In this document: positions 45,841 to 47,941 of the stretch, in pieces | Layout of the letters: each line of letters opens with the position of its first letter | Position numbering within the stretch: the stretch's first letter is position 1 | DNA from: Candidatus Levilactobacillus faecigallinarum | GTDB lineage: Bacteria; Bacillota; Bacilli; Lactobacillales; Lactobacillaceae | Length of the DNA stretch: 47,941 bases | Assembly: GCA_019113985.1 (NCBI GenBank) | Contig: DXGJ01000044.1 | Coordinates: 1-47,941 of the forward strand | Direction: 5' to 3' | Position numbers and translations under genes: made by a program | Notes under the pieces: generated by a model | What the model was told of the DNA's origin: nothing | Database searches by the model: none | What the model saw: only the letters and a program-made list of their open reading frames with translations

Positions 45841-45861
45841 AAATCGTTATGATAACGATTT
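45841..45861. promoter_or_regulatory. 21-base perfect palindrome, Zur/Fur-like operator
   Basis: Two 10-base arms (AAATCGTTAT and its complement) flank one central base. The B. subtilis Zur consensus has the same arms except one base per arm (AAATCGTAAT). It is a likely binding site for a Fur-family metal regulator. Confidence 0.5.
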
Positions 45862-45978
45862 AAGGACGGCGGCCCCTGACCTATCAGGCTTTTCCCGCCG
45901 CAACTCACCGAAAATTTATTTTCAATAGCCACTTTGTACCTATATAGTAAACCGTACAGGTCGCTTAACTTAACACGA

Positions 45979-46018
45979 CAAAAACCCCGACGTTGTCCAC
46001 AAAAACACGTCGGGGTTT
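45979..46018 (-). terminator. groESL terminator
   Basis: On the minus strand AACCCCGACGT pairs with ACGTCGGGGTT, followed by TTTTTG. Confidence 0.9.
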
Positions 46019-46047
46019 CGTTTAATTCATCAATTAATGGAGACGGC

Positions 46048-47682
<1,635 letters not shown>

Positions 47683-47736
47683 TCACCTCATACTAAAATT
47701 TTTAAATCGCGCTTCTGGATGAGTAGTGGGAAAGTT

Positions 47737-47941
47737 CTAGTCGACGATAGCGACTAAGTCCTTTTCGTGTAACACAAGGTACGTCTTATCTTGGTATTTA
47801 ACTTCAGTACCGGCATATTTGTCGAACAATACTTTGTCGCCAACCTTAACGCTAGGCGCAACCTTTTCACCATTGTCCAATACCCGACCGTCACCAACTG
47901 CAACAACGTTGGCCGTTTGAGGCTTTTCTTGTGCGTTACTT
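47737..47941 (-). CDS. groES: co-chaperonin GroES, C-terminal part (cut by window edge)
   Basis: The last 67 residues of the 10-kDa lid of GroEL are visible, including [34 protein letters not shown] and the terminal [10 protein letters not shown]. The start lies beyond the window. It is first of groES-groEL, same strand. Confidence 0.96.
   Translation of the reverse strand, partial: SNAQEKPQTANVVAVGDGRVLDNGEKVAPSVKVGDKVLFDKYAGTEVKYQDKTYLVLHEKDLVAIVD

Larger units (their letters stand above)
45531..45978. other. kimA upstream region
   Basis: Apart from the doubtful 61-codon frame, it holds a perfect palindrome (45841-45861) and a CGGCGG/CCGCCG hairpin with inner CCTGA/TCAGG (45867-45900). 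No clear kimA promoter or c-di-AMP riboswitch motif was found. Confidence 0.5.

Noticed and set aside
45531-46020. ydaO-type c-di-AMP riboswitch before kimA
   Set aside because: No stretch matched the conserved ydaO core by eye; left as a test to run.

Overview
The window is a stretch of core chromosome from a lactobacillus (Bacillota, Lactobacillaceae). Gene order and protein families point there: cggR-gap, clpP, rapZ-glmR-whiA, uvrBA, hprK-lgt-gpsA-galU-trxB, the pst/pho locus, prfB-secA-hpf-comF and groESL. The coding DNA looks GC-rich for the family, with many C/G third positions. That suggests one of the higher-GC heterofermentative groups, such as Levilactobacillus; this is inference, not a measured identity. 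Most genes lie on the minus strand.

Layout. 1-1.1 kb: first codons of gap and the glycolytic regulator cggR. 1.4-2.5 kb: two identical tRNA-Arg(CCG) genes with near-identical terminators, flanking an ECF transporter S component. 2.5-3.7 kb: a LytTR regulator paired with a LiaF-like membrane protein. 4.0-4.6 kb: clpP behind a CtsR operator. 4.6-6.3 kb: a small membrane protein and a zinc alcohol dehydrogenase with a cre-like site. 6.5-9.3 kb: whiA, glmR (yvcK) and rapZ. 9.5-10.0 kb: an HdeD-like membrane protein. 10.2-15.1 kb: uvrA and uvrB with an SOS box. 15.2-16.3 kb: a GNAT protein and a YfbR-like HD phosphohydrolase. 16.9-22.4 kb: trxB, galU, gpsA, lgt, hprK and two small envelope-stress-type membrane proteins. 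22.9-31.2 kb: phoU-pstB-pstB-pstA-pstC-pstS behind a four-repeat PhoP box, then the phoR-phoP sensor/regulator pair with a MinJ-like PDZ protein. 31.4-36.3 kb: prfB (programmed +1 frameshift), secA and hpf. 36.5-39.2 kb: comFC-comFA and divergent yigZ. 39.3-42.1 kb: tagO and divergent lrgAB. 42.2-43.6 kb: a TSUP transporter and its divergent TetR regulator. 43.7-45.5 kb: a KimA-like potassium transporter. 46.0 kb to the end: groEL and partial groES.

The most unusual content is a pair of homologous structured elements of about 145 nt, at 16397-16540 and 32577-32722, in two long gene-free gaps. The helices agree between copies while their bases differ, with several compensatory changes, including 15-bp and 19-bp perfect closing helices. 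G-U pairs that would be A-C mismatches on the other strand indicate that the minus strand is the RNA sense. The 32.6-kb copy is followed by two mutually exclusive hairpins and a U-tract just before prfB. I do not recognise the family; it is my main candidate for an undescribed RNA.

Other regulatory signals read directly are a CtsR box, an SOS box, Pho boxes, twin TetR-type operators, cre-like sites and a Zur-like perfect palindrome. No CRISPR array, prophage or insertion-sequence gene is visible.
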